The notes below the pieces were generated by a model. That model was not told where the DNA came from, made no database searches, and worked only from the letters and a program-made list of their open reading frames with translations. From the NCBI RefSeq assembly GCF_009754945.1, contig NZ_WPIN01000026.1, positions 44,025 through 108,024 on the forward strand: a DNA stretch of 64,000 bases, read 5' to 3'. The translations under genes were made by a program, and so were the position numbers. This stretch comes from Spirosoma arboris. Its GTDB lineage: Bacteria > Bacteroidota > Bacteroidia > Cytophagales > Spirosomataceae. This document shows, piece after piece, positions 41,749-50,101 of the stretch (position 1 is the first letter of the stretch; each line of letters opens with the position of its first letter).

Positions 41749-42921
41749 ATGGACCTGCTTAGCCAACTCACCGCTTCCTTTCAGAATTCATTCCATACCG
41801 ACCCGTTGCTGATTTGCTCGCCCGGTCGCGTTAATCTCATCGGCGAACATACCGACTACAACGAAGGTTTTGTCCTTCCAGCCGCTATAGACAAAGCAAT
41901 TTATCTAGCCGTTGGGCTCCGTTCCGACAATGAGCTGCATTTTGTAGCCCATGACCTGAACAAAACGTATCAAGGCACCCTCAACAACCTGACTCCTACA
42001 CATACTTGGGCCGATTATCTGCTTGGAGTAGTCACACAATTCCGGCTTTCGGGCCATGAGATTGGTGGCTTTAATTGTGTATTTGGTGGTACGATCCCAA
42101 TGGGGTCAGGGCTTTCGTCATCAGCGGCTCTTGAGAATGGAGTTGGGTTCGCTCTCAACGAATTATTCAATACAGGACTTGATCGAATCGCGTTGGTTAA
42201 ACTCTCTCAACGGGCCGAAAATGAGTTTGTTGGAGCCAAGGTTGGTATTATGGATATGTTTGCCAGCATGATGGGCAAGGCCGATCATGTGATTAAACTG
42301 GACTGTCGATCGCTCGAATACACCTATGCTCCTTTGCAAATGGATGGCATCAGCATTGTCCTCTGCGATTCTCGAGTGAAGCATTCTTTAGTAAGCTCAG
42401 AATACAATACACGCCGGTCTGAATGTGAAGCAGGTGTTCGATTTCTACAGGCATTTTACCCTGAAATCAAGAGTCTGCGCGATGTAACGATGGCAATGCT
42501 AGATCAACATTTGCGCGATACAGAGCCGTTAATTTATCGTCGGTGTGCCTATGTGGTGCAGGAAAACCAGCGCTTACTAGATGGAGTAACCGCCCTTGAG
42601 GCAAATGATATAGCTACGTTTGGCCAACTGATGTACGGTTCTCATGAAGGACTAAGTACATTATATGAAGTCAGTTGCCCAGAGTTAGACATTTTGGTAG
42701 CTATTGCCCGTCAACAACCAGGCGTGCTGGGGGCTCGCATGATGGGCGGGGGATTCGGAGGATGTACCATTAATCTGGTCAGTGAAGAAGCTCTTGACTC
42801 ATTTACTGACTTGATTATGAAACAATACAAAGCCCAAACGGGTAAAGATACGTACCTTCACGTCTGCAAAATCCAAAACGGAACGAGTATAGTTAGTAAG
42901 GCAGTCGATCTTAATAAGTAA
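41749..42921 (+). CDS. galK: Galactokinase
   Basis: GalK phosphorylates galactose at C1 in the Leloir pathway. The 390-residue GHMP kinase has the galactokinase signature GRVNLIGEHTDYNEGFVLP near residue 26, the phosphate loop PMGSGLSSSAALE near residue 118 and the third motif GARMMGGGFGGCTINLV near residue 330. The length is typical. A transaldolase-type gene follows 62 nt downstream, so sugar metabolism genes are clustered. No galT or galE is adjacent. Confidence 0.95.
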   Translation: MDLLSQLTASFQNSFHTDPLLICSPGRVNLIGEHTDYNEGFVLPAAIDKAIYLAVGLRSDNELHFVAHDLNKTYQGTLNNLTPTHTWADYLLGVVTQFRLSGHEIGGFNCVFGGTIPMGSGLSSSAALENGVGFALNELFNTGLDRIALVKLSQRAENEFVGAKVGIMDMFASMMGKADHVIKLDCRSLEYTYAPLQMDGISIVLCDSRVKHSLVSSEYNTRRSECEAGVRFLQAFYPEIKSLRDVTMAMLDQHLRDTEPLIYRRCAYVVQENQRLLDGVTALEANDIATFGQLMYGSHEGLSTLYEVSCPELDILVAIARQQPGVLGARMMGGGFGGCTINLVSEEALDSFTDLIMKQYKAQTGKDTYLHVCKIQNGTSIVSKAVDLNK

Positions 42922-42983
42922 ATGGACTAAAAAACAGCTTATAGATTTACTGACCACAGACAATTAATTAACTCTATTTTACC

Positions 42984-43643
42984 ATGAAATTTTTCATTGA
43001 CACAGCCAATCTGGCTGACATTAAAGAAGCCCAGGACATGGGTATTCTAGACGGCGTTACAACCAATCCTTCATTAATGGCTAAAGAAGGTATTACGGGA
43101 AAAGACAGCGTAATGGGCCATTATAAGAAAATCTGTGAAATCGTTCAAGGCGATGTAAGTGCAGAGGTTATCTCGACTACCTACGACGAGATGATCAAGG
43201 AAGGCGAAGAATTGGCTGATATCGACGAGAACATCGTGGTAAAGGTGCCAATGAGTGGCGATAGCATCAAAGCCATTAAATATTTCTCGGAAAAAGGCAT
43301 TCGTACAAATTGCACACTGGTATTCTCAGCTGGCCAGGCTCTGTTGGCCGCTAAAGCGGGAGCTACTTATGTATCGCCGTTTGTAGGTCGTTTAGACGAT
43401 ATTTCGACTGACGGTATGGCCCTAATCGAGCAGATTGTGAATATCTACACGAACTACGGCTACACAACCGAAGTACTAGCTGCATCTGTACGCCACCCAA
43501 TGCACGTTATTCAGTGCGCCGAAATTGGTGCAGATGTTATGACAGCACCATTGAGCGTTATTAAGATGTTACTCAATCACCCTCTGACTGACAGTGGCCT
43601 CGCTAAATTCCTGGCTGACCACGCAAAAGCCGAGAAAAAGTAA
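42984..43643 (+). CDS. Transaldolase / fructose-6-phosphate aldolase family protein
   Basis: The 219-residue protein belongs to the short transaldolase group that includes fructose-6-phosphate aldolase and the TalC-type transaldolase. It begins MKFFIDTANLADIKEA, shows GVTTNPSLMAKEG near residue 25, the Schiff-base lysine in NIVVKVPMSGDS near residue 85, NCTLVFSAGQALLAAKAGA near residue 110, and SVRHPMHVIQCAEIGAD near residue 167. The length is right for this group. Which of the two activities is present cannot be decided without comparison. A long hairpin with TTTACGA words follows. Confidence 0.93.
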   Translation: MKFFIDTANLADIKEAQDMGILDGVTTNPSLMAKEGITGKDSVMGHYKKICEIVQGDVSAEVISTTYDEMIKEGEELADIDENIVVKVPMSGDSIKAIKYFSEKGIRTNCTLVFSAGQALLAAKAGATYVSPFVGRLDDISTDGMALIEQIVNIYTNYGYTTEVLAASVRHPMHVIQCAEIGADVMTAPLSVIKMLLNHPLTDSGLAKFLADHAKAEKK

Positions 43644-43650
43644 GTTTGAA

Positions 43651-43737
43651 TTACGATTTACGAAGTACGACCGCGCGGACGGCCCCGTTACGATTAGTCG
43701 TTATGTGGTACCGTAAATCATACTTCGTAAATCGTAA
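43651..43737. repeat. Start-proximal hairpin, TTTACGA word class with GC-rich loop
   Basis: Arms 43651-43670 and 43718-43737 (20 nt) match at 19 positions. The right side continues with a further ATCGTAAAT copy to about 43746. The 47-nt loop contains a GC-rich stretch (CCGCGCGGACGGCCCCG). The ATG of the ftsE-like gene is at 43751, directly after. Confidence 0.78.
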
Positions 43738-43750
43738 ATCGTAAATCCCT

Positions 43751-44431
43751 ATGTTTTCCACTGAATCCGTCCTTACACTCGAACACGCCGATATCTATCA
43801 AGGCAAGAAGTTGGTCTTAGGAGATGTATCGTTTCAGATTAATAAGGGAGATTTTGCCTATCTTATTGGTCGAACCGGGAGTGGAAAATCATCCTTATTA
43901 AAGACCTTATATGCCGATTTGTGGCTTCAGAACGGTAAAGGCATTGTAGCCGGTTATCCCCTCGATTCACTCAAGCCACGCGATGTCCCACAGCTCCGCC
44001 GGAAAATCGGAATCGTTTTTCAGGACTTTCAATTATTTTTTGATCGCTCCGTAGAAGATAACTTAAAGTTTGTTCTCAAAGCAACCGGCTGGTCAAACAA
44101 GGTTGATATGAACAACCGCATTGCCGATGTGCTCATGCAGGTCGGCTTGGGAACAGCCCAGAAAAAAATGCCTCACCAACTCTCAGGCGGTGAACAACAA
44201 CGTGTAGTTATTGCCCGTGCTATGTTGAATGAGCCTCTCATTCTCATTGCCGACGAACCCACGGGTAACCTCGACCCGGCAGTATCTGATCAGATTATGA
44301 AAGTATTTCAGGCTATTAACAACGCCGGAACTGCTGTACTCATGGCTACACACAACTACGACCTGTTGCACAAATATCCTGCCCGTGTATTACGCTGTCA
44401 GGAGGGGCAAGTAATAGAATTAGGAGGGTAA
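43751..44431 (+). CDS. ftsE: Cell division ABC transporter ATP-binding protein FtsE-like
   Basis: FtsE is the ATPase partner of FtsX; together they regulate cell-wall hydrolysis at the septum. The 226-residue ABC ATPase has Walker A GRTGSGKSS near residue 38, the Q-loop region VFQDFQLFFDRSVEDN near residue 93, signature LSGGEQQR near residue 144, Walker B LILIADEPTGNLDP near residue 163 and the switch histidine in MATHNYDLL near residue 198. The pattern fits FtsE, but LolD-type ATPases are close relatives. An ftsX gene is not adjacent. A weak, long inverted repeat follows, before the next gene. Confidence 0.82.
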   Translation: MFSTESVLTLEHADIYQGKKLVLGDVSFQINKGDFAYLIGRTGSGKSSLLKTLYADLWLQNGKGIVAGYPLDSLKPRDVPQLRRKIGIVFQDFQLFFDRSVEDNLKFVLKATGWSNKVDMNNRIADVLMQVGLGTAQKKMPHQLSGGEQQRVVIARAMLNEPLILIADEPTGNLDPAVSDQIMKVFQAINNAGTAVLMATHNYDLLHKYPARVLRCQEGQVIELGG

Positions 44432-44440
44432 GTTAACTTC

Positions 44441-44562
44441 AGGACTGAGTAAGCAGGCAGACTTCGCTTCTTTAGAAATTGTAAATTCTATTGAATAGAT
44501 AGCATTGGCTATCAGTACAGTAGAGTGCATAGAATCTAACGTTGCATTAGTTCTTCAGTCCT
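44441..44562. repeat. Decayed long inverted repeat abutting a start codon
   Basis: Outer arms (AGGACTGA at 44441-44448 and its complement near 44555-44562) and a middle segment pair partially around the palindrome GATAGCATTGGCTATC. The right end touches the ATG at 44563. It may be a degenerate relative of the other hairpins. Confidence 0.4.
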
Positions 44563-45501
44563 ATGAATTTTGACCGTCGTCATTTCCTTAGCTTATTTAC
44601 TGCGCTCACCGGAACCTCTTTACTACCTATAAGTAACCCAATTCAAGCCGGGTCAATTGTAAAATCATTTCCAATTGCCTGTAATTCCTACAGTTGGCTG
44701 ACTTTCTACGGACGGCAAGGCAAAACCTGGATGGCCGACCCTGATACTTCATTAGCAGAACTTGCACAATCGGGCTTAACAGCGTATGAACCAGCTATAA
44801 ACTCTGCTGAAGAAGTGACCAAACTGATTCCGCTGTTAAAGAAATATAGACTAGGAATGCCCTCTTTATACGTCAATAGTACACTTCACCGGCCCGAGGA
44901 AGCACAAAAATCCATTGATACAGTATTATTAATTGCCGATGCTTCACGACCTGCTGGAACCACTATTTTCGTTACTAATCCCAGTCCAATTAAATGGGGT
45001 AGTAACGACGATAAAACGGATGCTGAGCTGGTCGAGCAAGCCCGAAATCTGGATCGTCTGGGCGACGAGTTGCGTAAGCGTGGCATCACGCTAGCCTATC
45101 ATACCCACGCGCCCGAACATCGGCAAGCCGCCCGCGAGTTTCACCATATGCTTCTGGCAACCGATCCTAAAAATGTATCGCTTTGCCTGGATGCACATTG
45201 GGTTTATCGGGGATCAGGTAACTCACAGGTAGCGTTATTCGATGTCGTAAAACTCTACGGAAAACGTATTGTTGAAGTACACATTCGTCAATCGCGCGAT
45301 GGCATCTGGCAAGAGACATTCAGTGATGGTGACATCGATTATCGTCGACTCACTACTGATCTGAAAACGCTGAATATTCGGCCCTTACTGGTTCTTGAGC
45401 AGTGTTTAGAGAAAGGGTCACCGAATACAATGGGACCAGTGGAAGCACACAAACAAGACCTGACTTATACAAAAACCGTTTTCTCAGGGTTGTTAGGATA
45501 A
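44563..45501 (+). CDS. Tat-exported sugar phosphate isomerase/epimerase-like protein
   Basis: The 312-residue product has a twin-arginine signal (FDRRHFLSLFTAL near residue 3, then a hydrophobic stretch), so it is exported folded. The rest is a xylose isomerase-like TIM barrel with metal-binding candidate residues in YHTHAPEHR near residue 178, LCLDAHWVYRG near residue 207, EVHIRQSRDG near residue 237 and LVLEQCLEK near residue 280. Related proteins in Bacteroidota act on sugars or inositols in the periplasm, but the substrate here is unknown. It follows the ftsE-like gene and precedes dps. Confidence 0.85.
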   Translation: MNFDRRHFLSLFTALTGTSLLPISNPIQAGSIVKSFPIACNSYSWLTFYGRQGKTWMADPDTSLAELAQSGLTAYEPAINSAEEVTKLIPLLKKYRLGMPSLYVNSTLHRPEEAQKSIDTVLLIADASRPAGTTIFVTNPSPIKWGSNDDKTDAELVEQARNLDRLGDELRKRGITLAYHTHAPEHRQAAREFHHMLLATDPKNVSLCLDAHWVYRGSGNSQVALFDVVKLYGKRIVEVHIRQSRDGIWQETFSDGDIDYRRLTTDLKTLNIRPLLVLEQCLEKGSPNTMGPVEAHKQDLTYTKTVFSGLLG

Positions 45502-45510
45502 TGAAACAAA

Positions 45511-45583
45511 CTGGTCAATTGACTGTTATTCATCGTACACTGCACAATGCAGTTTATTTATGAATTACCAAGTCAATTAAACT
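45511..45583. repeat. Imperfect start-proximal hairpin before dps
   Basis: Left arm about 45511-45533 and right arm about 45560-45583 pair imperfectly through the shared words GTCAATTGACT and TTATTCAT. A nested TGCACAATGCA lies in the loop. The right arm ends 14 nt before the dps ATG. Confidence 0.55.
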
Positions 45584-45595
45584 CACGTTATTATT

Positions 45596-46069
45596 ATGCA
45601 ACCCAATATAGGCCTTGAGAAAGATGTTCTAAAACAGGACAATACACTGTTGAACGACTTCCTGTCTGATCTGCACGTACTTTACATTAAAACCCGAAAA
45701 TACCACTGGAATGTTGCCGGGCCGAACTTCATGGAGTATCATAAATTCTTTGAAAGTCAGTATAAGGCTATCGAAGCAGAAATTGACGAAGTGGCCGAAC
45801 GGATTCGCCAATTGGGCGGTATACCTTTGGCTACGATGGCCGAGTTTATTCATAATACAAGTCTGAAAGAAGACTCCGGAAAGCCAAAAGATACGGCTGA
45901 AATGTTCAAGAATCTCTTGTCTGACCATGAGCAAATCGTCCGGGAACTTCGGGATGACGTTGATAAATGTGCCGACGAATTGAAAGATGCAGGTACAGCC
46001 GACTTTTTGACGGGTCTGATGGAGGCCCATGAAGCTATGGCCTGGATGTTGCGCAAGTATCTTTCGTAG
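45596..46069 (+). CDS. dps: Dps-family ferritin-like protein
   Basis: Dps forms hollow dodecamers that oxidise and store ferrous iron and protect DNA from hydroxyl radicals. The 157-residue product shows the inter-subunit ferroxidase centre residues: RKYHWNVAGPNFMEYHKFF near residue 36 with the His, and AIEAEIDEVAERIRQLGG near residue 60 with the Asp and Glu. The length is right for the family. The N-terminal tail is short and has few lysines, so DNA binding by a basic tail is not obvious. A divergent Nramp-like gene follows in the same direction, which suggests a link to metal handling. Confidence 0.93.
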   Translation: MQPNIGLEKDVLKQDNTLLNDFLSDLHVLYIKTRKYHWNVAGPNFMEYHKFFESQYKAIEAEIDEVAERIRQLGGIPLATMAEFIHNTSLKEDSGKPKDTAEMFKNLLSDHEQIVRELRDDVDKCADELKDAGTADFLTGLMEAHEAMAWMLRKYLS

Positions 46070-46081
46070 TAGAAATAGCAT

Positions 46082-46166
46082 AAAAGGAAGAGTGAGTAGT
46101 GTAGCCTAATGAGTATTAGGAATATTTCCTATATTCATCATTCTGCATTATTCACTCTTCACTTTT
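46082..46166. repeat. Start-proximal hairpin, GAAGAGTGA word class
   Basis: Left arm 46082-46104 and right arm 46143-46166 pair imperfectly (AAAAGGAAGAGTGAGTAGTG against its near complement). A nested CCTAATGAGTATTAGG palindrome sits in the loop. The right arm ends 5 nt before the likely GTG start at 46172. Confidence 0.65.
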
Positions 46167-46171
46167 TTATC

Positions 46172-47356
46172 GTGCCCAAATCTCTTTCCATTCGCTCTGG
46201 TCTTGGCAGTGTCTTATTTTGGTCGGTTATTTCAGCCGCATTTATTGGTCCTGGATCTGTTACAGCCTGTGCAATAGCTGGTTCAAAGTATGGTTTACAC
46301 TTGCTATGGGTGCTCACCTTTGCTACTCTTGGCACAGTCTGGCTACAAGAAGCAGCCGCTCGCATTACTATTGCTACAGGTAATGATTTAGGCCAGGTCA
46401 TTACGCAAACGTATACCGGAACACGCGGGCGCTGGGTTTCCTGGACATTATTCCTTGCTATTTTTTTTGGTTGTGCTGCCTATCAAGCGGGTAATATACT
46501 CGGGGCGGTGGCAGGCCTATCCCTACTTACAGGTCTGCCTGTTCCCATACTTACAATTGGTATCGGCTTGATTTGTATCGCCTTGTTATGGATTGGTTCA
46601 ACCCAGAATTTGGCCAATTTCCTGGGCATAATTGTCTTCGCTATGGGTGGGGCTTTTGTCTACGTAGCGTTTGGAACACCCGTCACGTCCATCGAATTAA
46701 CGAAAGCGCTAATTACCCCGAGCTTTCCAGACAACTCACTCCTACTCATTAATAGTCTGATTGGAACGACTATTGTACCCTATAATTTGTTTTTTGGATC
46801 AAGCATTGTGCCTGGCCAATCATTAAGCGAAATGCGATTGGGGATTTGGGTGGCGGTCGTATTAGGCGGAATCATTTCGGTTGTGCTATTGCTGGCCGGA
46901 TTGCTTATTCCTGGCGATTTCTCCTATCCACACATGGCGCAGGTAATGACCGATCGGTTGGGCACATGGGCAGGATCTTTATTTGCTTTTGGTTTATTTG
47001 CGGCTGGTTTTGCCTCCTCATTGACTGCTCCACTGGCCGCAGCCGTAACTGCCCAAAGCTTGTTAGGCGTTCGAAAAAATTCATCAACCTACCGTGGTAT
47101 CTGGATCGTAGTTATGCTAACAGGTTTAATCTTCGGTTTACTAAATGTAACCCCCATCCCGGTGATTGTAGCGGTACAGGCCATCAACGGTATTTTACTC
47201 CCATTTGTAACAATTTTCTTATTTGCCGCTGTTAACAATCGAAAATTGTTAGGAGATACTTATACTAACTCGCCGGCTCAAAATTTGTCAATGGGGCTGG
47301 TCGTACTCGTAACAGCAGCATTGGGACTTTGGAACGTCTGGCTAGCATTTCAATAA
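46172..47356 (+). CDS. Divergent Nramp-like transporter lacking the canonical metal site
   Basis: The 394-residue, eleven-helix-like membrane protein has the overall Nramp fold pattern. In classical Nramp proteins the metal is bound by Asp and Asn of the TM1 DPGN motif and Met of the TM6 MPH motif. Here TM1 reads FIGPGSVTA (residues 24-32) and TM6 reads TTIVPYNLF (residues 199-207), so all three residues are replaced. It could carry another ion, as known for some Nramp relatives such as NRMT-type magnesium carriers. Start: GTG at 46172 is preferred; an upstream ATG at 46109 would add residues encoded by the hairpin. Confidence 0.85.
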   Translation: MPKSLSIRSGLGSVLFWSVISAAFIGPGSVTACAIAGSKYGLHLLWVLTFATLGTVWLQEAAARITIATGNDLGQVITQTYTGTRGRWVSWTLFLAIFFGCAAYQAGNILGAVAGLSLLTGLPVPILTIGIGLICIALLWIGSTQNLANFLGIIVFAMGGAFVYVAFGTPVTSIELTKALITPSFPDNSLLLINSLIGTTIVPYNLFFGSSIVPGQSLSEMRLGIWVAVVLGGIISVVLLLAGLLIPGDFSYPHMAQVMTDRLGTWAGSLFAFGLFAAGFASSLTAPLAAAVTAQSLLGVRKNSSTYRGIWIVVMLTGLIFGLLNVTPIPVIVAVQAINGILLPFVTIFLFAAVNNRKLLGDTYTNSPAQNLSMGLVVLVTAALGLWNVWLAFQ

Positions 47357-47403
47357 GTAAGGGGCTCAGGCATAGTGTAAACGCTATGGCTGAGCCCCTT
47401 ACT
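47356..47403. terminator. Bidirectional terminator between convergent genes
   Basis: Arms 47356-47377 and 47382-47403 (22 nt) match at 20 positions around TAAA. The stem is GC-rich (AAGGGGCTCA). It lies between the Nramp-like gene and the repeat-containing surface protein gene. Confidence 0.85.
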
Positions 47404-47417
47404 CCAGGTAAAATTAT

Positions 47418-48440
47418 TTACTTCTTTTTATTTAGTCGACGGTTCTGCTGTTCCAATCGCTCAATTCGTTTTTGCTGCTCAATCAAGTGAAGCGTCAATT
47501 CTTCGTTTTTCTTCACCAACGTAGCCAACAGTTTAGTGAGGTCAACGCCTTCCTTTACCATTTCACTAGCACTTGGCATATCAGGCAAATGCTTGTTTTG
47601 TTGAACATATTGCTCTACCTCCGCCAGTGACTGCAATTTGTAGGTTGGTGCAAATACATAATCAGCCCATTGGCGTTCTGATACAGGTTGTACATGCATC
47701 GCCAGCGCCGAAAGCCGGGCGGCTAAGGTAACATCACCTTTGTCGTTAACAGTTAGAAATTTACCAGCAGTCGCATCGCTTGGTTGTGAATTAGCTGTCA
47801 TATTTGTCAACCGAAGGCCGCTACGTCCATCTGTACCTGCAGTAAGTTCAAGTCGATTCTGCGGAGTTGACGTACCAATACCCACATTGACATTATTTCC
47901 CAATACCATCGCATTGCTGCTCAAAACGCGGGCATTCGCTCCAATAGCCGTTGCATTCGATAATCCTACGCCTACACCAACAGCATTGGCACCCAGTAAT
48001 GTATTGTCCTGACCGTCCACAGTCTCAAAACCAGCATTGGGCCCAATAATCAGGTTACGACTGCCACGTTGATTGAGTTGCCCAGCATTATAACCTATAA
48101 ACACATTATCACTACCATCGGTATTGAGTTTACCTGATTCAACGCCAACAAACGTATTATGACTGCCAGTCGTATTGGGGAAACCAGCTTTATAGCCAAA
48201 ATAAGTATTGTATGATCCGCTTGTATTACTTTGCCCAGACATACTACCCATAAATGTATTATATGTCCCTGTTCCACCAATGGTAGCGGTGGTACTCTGT
48301 CCAATAAATAAATTATTGGTCCCATTAGGCGACTGGAAACTAACAACCTGATTGTCAGGCGTGATAATCTGACTTTGGGCTAATGTCTTTGTGGCTAAGC
48401 CGGTGGTTAGAACGAGAAGAGTAAAGGTAATGTGTTTCAT
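47418..48440 (-). CDS. Exported repeat protein with tail-fibre-like C-terminal coiled coil
   Basis: The 340-residue protein has a signal peptide (MKHITFTLLVLTTGLATKTLAQ) and about six degenerate 20-24-residue repeats of the form GSYNTYFGYKAGFPNTT, GSHNTFVGVESGKLNTD and GSDNVFIGYNAGQLNQR. These resemble left-handed beta-roll stalks of trimeric surface proteins. After the NVGIGTSTPQNRLEL segment a C-terminal domain reads LAEVEQYVQQNKHLPDMPSA and ends in a coiled coil (ELTLHLIEQQKRIERLEQQ). This C-terminal type is frequent in exported Bacteroidota proteins. The start is ATG at 48440; upstream in-frame sequence is not coding. Confidence 0.85.
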   Translation of the reverse strand: MKHITFTLLVLTTGLATKTLAQSQIITPDNQVVSFQSPNGTNNLFIGQSTTATIGGTGTYNTFMGSMSGQSNTSGSYNTYFGYKAGFPNTTGSHNTFVGVESGKLNTDGSDNVFIGYNAGQLNQRGSRNLIIGPNAGFETVDGQDNTLLGANAVGVGVGLSNATAIGANARVLSSNAMVLGNNVNVGIGTSTPQNRLELTAGTDGRSGLRLTNMTANSQPSDATAGKFLTVNDKGDVTLAARLSALAMHVQPVSERQWADYVFAPTYKLQSLAEVEQYVQQNKHLPDMPSASEMVKEGVDLTKLLATLVKKNEELTLHLIEQQKRIERLEQQNRRLNKKK

Positions 48441-48774
48441 AAGTAAAACTGGATATGGAAATAATGATAAATATAGCAATTTTCGTTCCGTTTTTTCTTG
48501 TTCCTTTAATTTACAATTAATTGAAATATAGTGAATAACGACACTATATAAGCTATCGAAAAAACAGAAGTAGAATAAGCAATGAATTTTTGTATTAATA
48601 GATCGAAGTTGTGACATTTAAACTTCTTCTTAGTAAGATTTATCGCTATTTTATTTAGCGGTAGCTAATTACTACCCTTAGATAAAACTATTGTTTTTCT
48701 GACAAAACATAACAACGTGATTATGTAACTTTACTGTAAGTAAACTTCAGTCACTTGCTTCGATTCATTCGACC
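48441..48774. other. 334-nt AT-rich divergent intergenic region
   Basis: This lies between the repeat protein gene (minus) and the lipoprotein gene (plus). A possible weak -7 element TAACTTTA is present at 48726-48733. No gene, terminator or hairpin is seen. Confidence 0.4.
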
Positions 48775-49584
48775 ATGAAGCTTTTTTCTATTATTAATTA
48801 TGTGTTGGTTACTAGCTTTCTAGCCAGCATTCTAAGTAGCTGTGCTCCAACTCTTACAACTACTTATCGGCTCGAACCCGTTTCGGGGGATGTAGTAACA
48901 ATTGATGGTCGCCCAGTTACTAAATCCGAGCAAAATAGTGTGGGTGTAGTTGCTTCGTTTGAGCGAGATGAGTTAGAGTTTGTTGTACTGGATGTCGAAA
49001 TAAAAAATCATACAGACCACCCTATTGAAGTCAATCCGGCTGATTTTCATTTTGTAGCTCTGGGTTCTGCACAGGATACACTAGCAGATATACAAAATTC
49101 AAATGCAGTACTTGCTCGCTCAGCGGCCGATCCTGCCTACGAAGCTGGTCGTATGGGTATCAAACGTAAAGAGGAGGAAAAACGATTAAAGCGCGCTAAA
49201 GTAATAAACACCATTCTAATGGTGGCCACGATTGCGTCTGATGTTTCGTCGTCAAGTAATAGTCGTTCGTACCGAGAATATACCAACAATCGAGTTGTTC
49301 ATAGCCTTGCCTATCAGGGGATTGCCGTTAAACGGGCTGTTGACTATAGTACATTTGCTAATCGAATGCAACGCTATGACTACGAAGAATACCGCTGGCG
49401 GGAATTAGCCCTCAAAGCAAATACATTGGCTCCTGGGGAATCAGTTCGAGGGCTTGTATATCTGCCCAAAGTACAGTCTGCAAAGTATCTGGCCATCAAC
49501 TATACCATACCCGAACAAGCTAGTGTACCACTGCTCTTCAAACAGGATTTAGTTCAACAAAAGAACGCTCGGAAACGACGGTAA
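48775..49584 (+). CDS. Putative lipoprotein of unknown function, 269 aa
   Basis: I do not recognise this family. The product has a lipoprotein signal with the lipobox ILSSC at Cys23. A beta-rich domain follows (ELEFVVLDVEIKNHTDHPIEVNP, in parts), then a helical Lys/Glu-rich segment (GRMGIKRKEEEKRLKRAKV), a short hydrophobic stretch with serine-rich linker (VATIASDVSSSSNS) and a C-terminal beta segment with LAPGESVRGLVYLPKV. The repeated 'NHTDHPIEV'-type wording resembles DUF-type immunoglobulin-like lipoproteins. It converges with a small TPR gene, with 16 nt between the stops. Confidence 0.78.
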   Translation: MKLFSIINYVLVTSFLASILSSCAPTLTTTYRLEPVSGDVVTIDGRPVTKSEQNSVGVVASFERDELEFVVLDVEIKNHTDHPIEVNPADFHFVALGSAQDTLADIQNSNAVLARSAADPAYEAGRMGIKRKEEEKRLKRAKVINTILMVATIASDVSSSSNSRSYREYTNNRVVHSLAYQGIAVKRAVDYSTFANRMQRYDYEEYRWRELALKANTLAPGESVRGLVYLPKVQSAKYLAINYTIPEQASVPLLFKQDLVQQKNARKRR

Positions 49585-49600
49585 GTAAGTTCAGTTCTGC

Positions 49601-49930
49601 TCACCAATCGTCGTCATCATCTTCAAACGCCTGTTGCGCTCGCTGCAATTCCTGTAAAGCCTTCAAGTTATTTTGCACTTTAGCCAGTGCAATACCTATT
49701 TCGTATAATTCAGAGGCTTTATCCCGCTCGTCCAATTCAGCGTAAAGCGCGGCTGCATGATAATAAGTGGGCAGATAATCAGGGTATTCAGTGACTAGCT
49801 GGTCAAAATAAATACGCGCTTGGTCGGGTCGACTACTCATATATTCCATGGCCAATGCATAAACATTGAATGGATTACTCGGTTCTTCCTCTACAAACTG
49901 CATTAATTGCTGAATGCGCTCATTGTTCAT
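49601..49930 (-). CDS. Small TPR-repeat protein, 109 aa
   Basis: The protein has about two tetratricopeptide repeats (NPFNVYALAMEYMSSRPDQA, LPTYYHAAALYAELDERDKA) and ends in a strongly acidic tail (EDDDDDW). There is no signal peptide, so it is probably cytoplasmic. TPR proteins bind partner proteins, but the partner is unknown. It is transcribed divergently from etfB across about 170 nt that hold a perfect palindrome. Confidence 0.88.
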   Translation of the reverse strand: MNNERIQQLMQFVEEEPSNPFNVYALAMEYMSSRPDQARIYFDQLVTEYPDYLPTYYHAAALYAELDERDKASELYEIGIALAKVQNNLKALQELQRAQQAFEDDDDDW

Positions 49931-49939
49931 ACGCTCGAT

Positions 49940-49967
49940 AAAAATAGTATGCTTGCATACTATTTTT
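49940..49967. promoter_or_regulatory. Perfect 13-bp palindrome in the divergent TPR/etfB gap
   Basis: AAAAATAGTATGC (49940-49952) and GCATACTATTTTT (49955-49967) are perfect reverse complements with TT between. It ends 13 nt before a TATTTTTG -7 element at 49981, the same geometry as the palindrome at 8500-8536. It may be an operator, or a T-run terminator placed where no upstream plus-strand gene needs it. Confidence 0.5.
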
Positions 49968-49980
49968 TTAAGATTGTTTG

Positions 49981-49988
49981 TATTTTTG
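49981..49988 (+). promoter_or_regulatory. -7 promoter element upstream of etfB
   Basis: TATTTTTG matches TAnnTTTG. It lies 113 nt before the etfB ATG. The region between contains no gene. Confidence 0.45.
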
Positions 49989-50101
49989 AATCGTAAAATT
50001 AGTCAACAGTCCTCAGGCGATAGGTATGTACTAACATATAATCTACTGAAAACTATTAATCAGGGACTAGACATTACAATCACTACAAAACCCGATTAAA
50101 C

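Noticed and set aside
46109..46171. ATG start for the Nramp-like gene
   Set aside because: The extra residues are encoded by the hairpin at 46082-46166 and do not resemble a transporter N-terminus; GTG at 46172 fits better.
47740..48012. Plus-strand frame inside the repeat protein gene
   Set aside because: It is antisense to the repeat region and reflects its composition only.
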